DNA of 18,111 nt. Origin: Aquimonas sp002352135 (lineage in GTDB: Bacteria > Pseudomonadota > Gammaproteobacteria > Xanthomonadales > Xanthomonadaceae). The notes beneath the pieces were generated by a model. It was not told the DNA's origin, did no database searches, and worked only from the letters and a program-made list of their open reading frames with translations. The stretch lies in NCBI GenBank assembly GCA_035440755.1, contig DAORND010000061.1, forward strand, positions 1 through 18,111, given 5' to 3'. A program made the translations under genes and the position numbers. Below are positions 16,629 through 18,111 of this stretch, in pieces (position 1 is the stretch's first letter; the number at the start of each line of letters is the position of its first letter).

Positions 16629-17105
16629 ATGAAAGCACCCGCCAAGATCATCAGCGCGCTGAATGGCGTTCTGCGCAATGAATTGACTGCCATCAACCAG
16701 TATTTTCTGCATGCCCGCATGTTCGGACACTGGGGCTTCGAACGCCTCAATGAGTACCGCTACAAGCAGTCGATCCGGGTGATGAAGGAGGCCGACGAGC
16801 TGATCGAGCGCATTCTCTTTCTGGAAGGCCTGCCCAACCTGCAGCAGCTCGGCAAACTGCTGATCGGGGAACAGCCACAGGAGTGTCTGCAGGCCGACCT
16901 GAAACTGGAACTGGACGTCCATCGTCCCGCCCTGCTGGCCGCCATTGCCCTGTGCGAAGCCGAGCAGGATTTCGTCAGCCGCGATCTGCTACACGAACTG
17001 CTGGAACACAGCGAAGCCGCGATTGACTGGCTGCAGACTCAGTTGCAGCTCATCGAACAGGTCAACCTGCAGAACTGGCTGGCGCAGCAGATCGACGAAG
17101 ATTGA
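16629..17105 (+). CDS. bfr: Bacterioferritin, haem-binding subunit with degraded ferroxidase site
   Basis: A 158-residue bacterioferritin. Met52, the axial haem ligand that sits between two subunits, is present (RVMKEAD). The ferroxidase site is largely lost: E18 and E94 remain, but position 51 is V, 54 is E, and the positions matching E. coli E127 and H130 are S128 and A131. It probably cannot oxidise iron by itself and would contribute haem to shells shared with the upstream subunit, as known for two-subunit bacterioferritins. ATG 16629 has an AGGT ribosome site overlapping the upstream stop, 7 bp away. A strong hairpin lies just after its stop. Confidence 0.95.
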   Translation: MKAPAKIISALNGVLRNELTAINQYFLHARMFGHWGFERLNEYRYKQSIRVMKEADELIERILFLEGLPNLQQLGKLLIGEQPQECLQADLKLELDVHRPALLAAIALCEAEQDFVSRDLLHELLEHSEAAIDWLQTQLQLIEQVNLQNWLAQQIDED

Positions 17106-17111
17106 GCAGAC

Positions 17112-17136
17112 CCCGGCGTCGCCAAACGACGCCGGG
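17112..17136. terminator. Strong hairpin between convergent genes, probable bidirectional terminator
   Basis: A perfect 10-bp stem, CCCGGCGTCG (17112-17121) with CGACGCCGGG (17127-17136), and a CCAAA loop. It starts 6 bases after the bacterioferritin stop and ends 16 bases before the stop of the convergent beta-helix gene. Neither side has a T-run, so it is not a classical intrinsic terminator, but its placement suits ending or protecting both transcripts. Confidence 0.6.
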
Positions 17137-17152
17137 AAGGTCCCAGCGCAAA

Positions 17153-18058
17153 CTATTCGAAGCCGTTGGCAAAGATCGGCAAGCCGGTTGGTGAGGTTGA
17201 TACGGCAATGCAATTGCCAATCTCGGAGGTCTCGCCATTGGCGTTAGTCGCCGTGGCCGAGACGCCGCCGGGCGTTGTGTGAGCGGTCGACAGACCAAAT
17301 TGAAACGTGGCATTGCCACTCGCGTTGGTGAACGCCTCGCCGTGCCCGATATCGTCGTAGGCCTCGCCGCGATCACCCGCTTCGCCGCCACAGGCGAAGT
17401 CCCAATAGACATCGATACGAAACGTGGCATTCGGTGCACTGTGCAGACTGCCATCGACGAGAATCTGTGAACCGCCGCTCGTGACTTGCAACTGCGCCGC
17501 GCTCAACTCGGGATAGTTCTGGGCGTGGTTCGGGGCGTTGCCGGGGTTGGTCGCAACGTTGGCTGTCGGCCCGGCGCTGCCCAGATCAATGTCCAGGCCG
17601 GTATTGGCGTACATGGTGTTCGCCAGCACGCGGGTCCTGCTAGCGAAGGTGCTGCCGAGCCCGCTGACGCGAACGCCAGCGCCATCGTTGTTGGCGACGA
17701 TATTGCCACCGGCTGTGCCGGACTCGGATGCGCCGACAAAGGTATTGGTGGCACCAAAACCCACTTCGACGCCGTCGCCCAGATTGCCGGCGTCTTCCGA
17801 CAGGGAAAAGTACGCCGATTTCCCGATCAGGTTGTAGACCACATTGTTGTTGGTGCTGCCAATGCCAGAGATTCCCACGCCATCCTGTTGGTTGTATCCA
17901 ACGTAGTTGTATTCGATGAGATTCGACGGTGAATTGAAGATGTTGATGCCGTTTGCGCCATTGCCTAGTCCCGCGATGCCGTCGGCGGCAAAGCCGACTA
18001 GATTGCCGGCAACGGTATTGCCACCGGCAACGTTATCCAGGGTGATGCCACTGGAGGC
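17153..18058 (-). CDS. Secreted beta-helix repeat protein, 5'-truncated
   Basis: About 301 codons are open from an in-frame TAA (18059-18061) to the TAG at 17153. The N-terminal two thirds hold G/N-rich repeats of the right-handed beta-helix kind (NTVAGNLVG, NGINIFNSPSNLIEYN, GVGISGIGSTNNNVV, NIVANNDGAGVRVSG). The GLDIDLGSAGPTAN block and a C-terminal beta-sandwich-like region (TFRIDVYWDFACGGEAGD, ATNANGETSE) are typical of large secreted or surface proteins. It ends GLPIFANGFE, like the S8 peptidase. No signal peptide or sensible start lies in the open part; the first usable start (GTG 17878) falls inside a repeat. The gene therefore looks broken at the 5' end, by the palindromic stretch next to it or by a sequence error. 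No function beyond a likely extracellular role can be given. Confidence 0.75.
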   Translation of the reverse strand, partial: ASSGITLDNVAGGNTVAGNLVGFAADGIAGLGNGANGINIFNSPSNLIEYNYVGYNQQDGVGISGIGSTNNNVVYNLIGKSAYFSLSEDAGNLGDGVEVGFGATNTFVGASESGTAGGNIVANNDGAGVRVSGLGSTFASRTRVLANTMYANTGLDIDLGSAGPTANVATNPGNAPNHAQNYPELSAAQLQVTSGGSQILVDGSLHSAPNATFRIDVYWDFACGGEAGDRGEAYDDIGHGEAFTNASGNATFQFGLSTAHTTPGGVSATATNANGETSEIGNCIAVSTSPTGLPIFANGFE

Positions 18059-18111
18059 TTAGCCTCAATCATCAAGTGCAACACCCGACTTCGAGTAGGG
18101 TGCAGGCATGG
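18054..18111. repeat. Palindrome-rich stretch at the right edge
   Basis: It contains GAGGCT-T-AGCCTC (18054-18066, perfect) and a hairpin CACCCGACT (18082-18090), loop TCG, AGTAGGGTG (18094-18102), with eight of nine bases pairing. All three minus-strand frames were read. None continues the beta-helix protein, and two in-frame stops (TAA at 18059-18061, TGA at 18065-18067) lie here. It looks like part of a dispersed repeat that continues beyond the window. Confidence 0.5.

Overview
The window looks like a chromosomal segment of a moderately high-GC gammaproteobacterium, most likely in the Xanthomonadales/Lysobacterales. This rests on gene content and protein style: a SUF-type Rrf2 regulator followed by sufBCD and sufS, an NTP/NDP-exchanger-like MFS protein, and secreted proteins with TSP3-like and beta-helix repeats. 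No rRNA, tRNA, CRISPR array or transposase was seen. A run of exactly 100 N (14628-14727) marks an assembly gap of unknown true size.

Layout: (1) 1-1553 (-), a GMC-family flavin oxidoreductase running off the left edge. (2) Divergent from it, an MFS-type transporter (1707-3020, +), then a PAS-GGDEF-EAL cyclic-di-GMP enzyme (3112-5157, +). (3) DnaG primase (5175-6923, -), convergent with the GGDEF-EAL gene and away from its usual rpsU/rpoD neighbours. (4) A SUF iron-sulfur assembly locus: Rrf2 regulator (7041), sufB (7564), sufC (9337), sufD (10098), then sufS (14777). A secreted S8 peptidase gene (11653 to the gap) sits between sufD and sufS. The sufB-sufC spacer is unusually long and carries a paired palindromic repeat. 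(5) Two adjacent bacterioferritin genes (16130 and 16629, +) with complementary active-site residues. (6) A strong hairpin, then the 3' part of a secreted beta-helix protein on the minus strand. Its 5' end is cut by in-frame stops in a palindrome-rich stretch at the right edge.

Functionally, the core is iron and sulfur handling: SufS supplies sulfur, SufBCD is the scaffold and ATPase, the Rrf2 protein probably senses cluster status, and the bacterioferritin pair stores iron. No SufE, SufU, SufA or SufT gene is visible here.

The most interesting observations are these. The S8 peptidase and the beta-helix protein share the ending [LI]FANGF(E), a possible C-terminal sorting tag. The S8 peptidase has a composite N-terminus: a foreign-looking domain with its own signal peptide and a C-terminal-sorting-like segment lies in front of a second signal-peptide-like segment. 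A small ORF coupled to the sufD stop resembles the 5' end of the mature S8 peptidase. The bacterioferritin subunits split the ferroxidase and haem-ligand roles between them.
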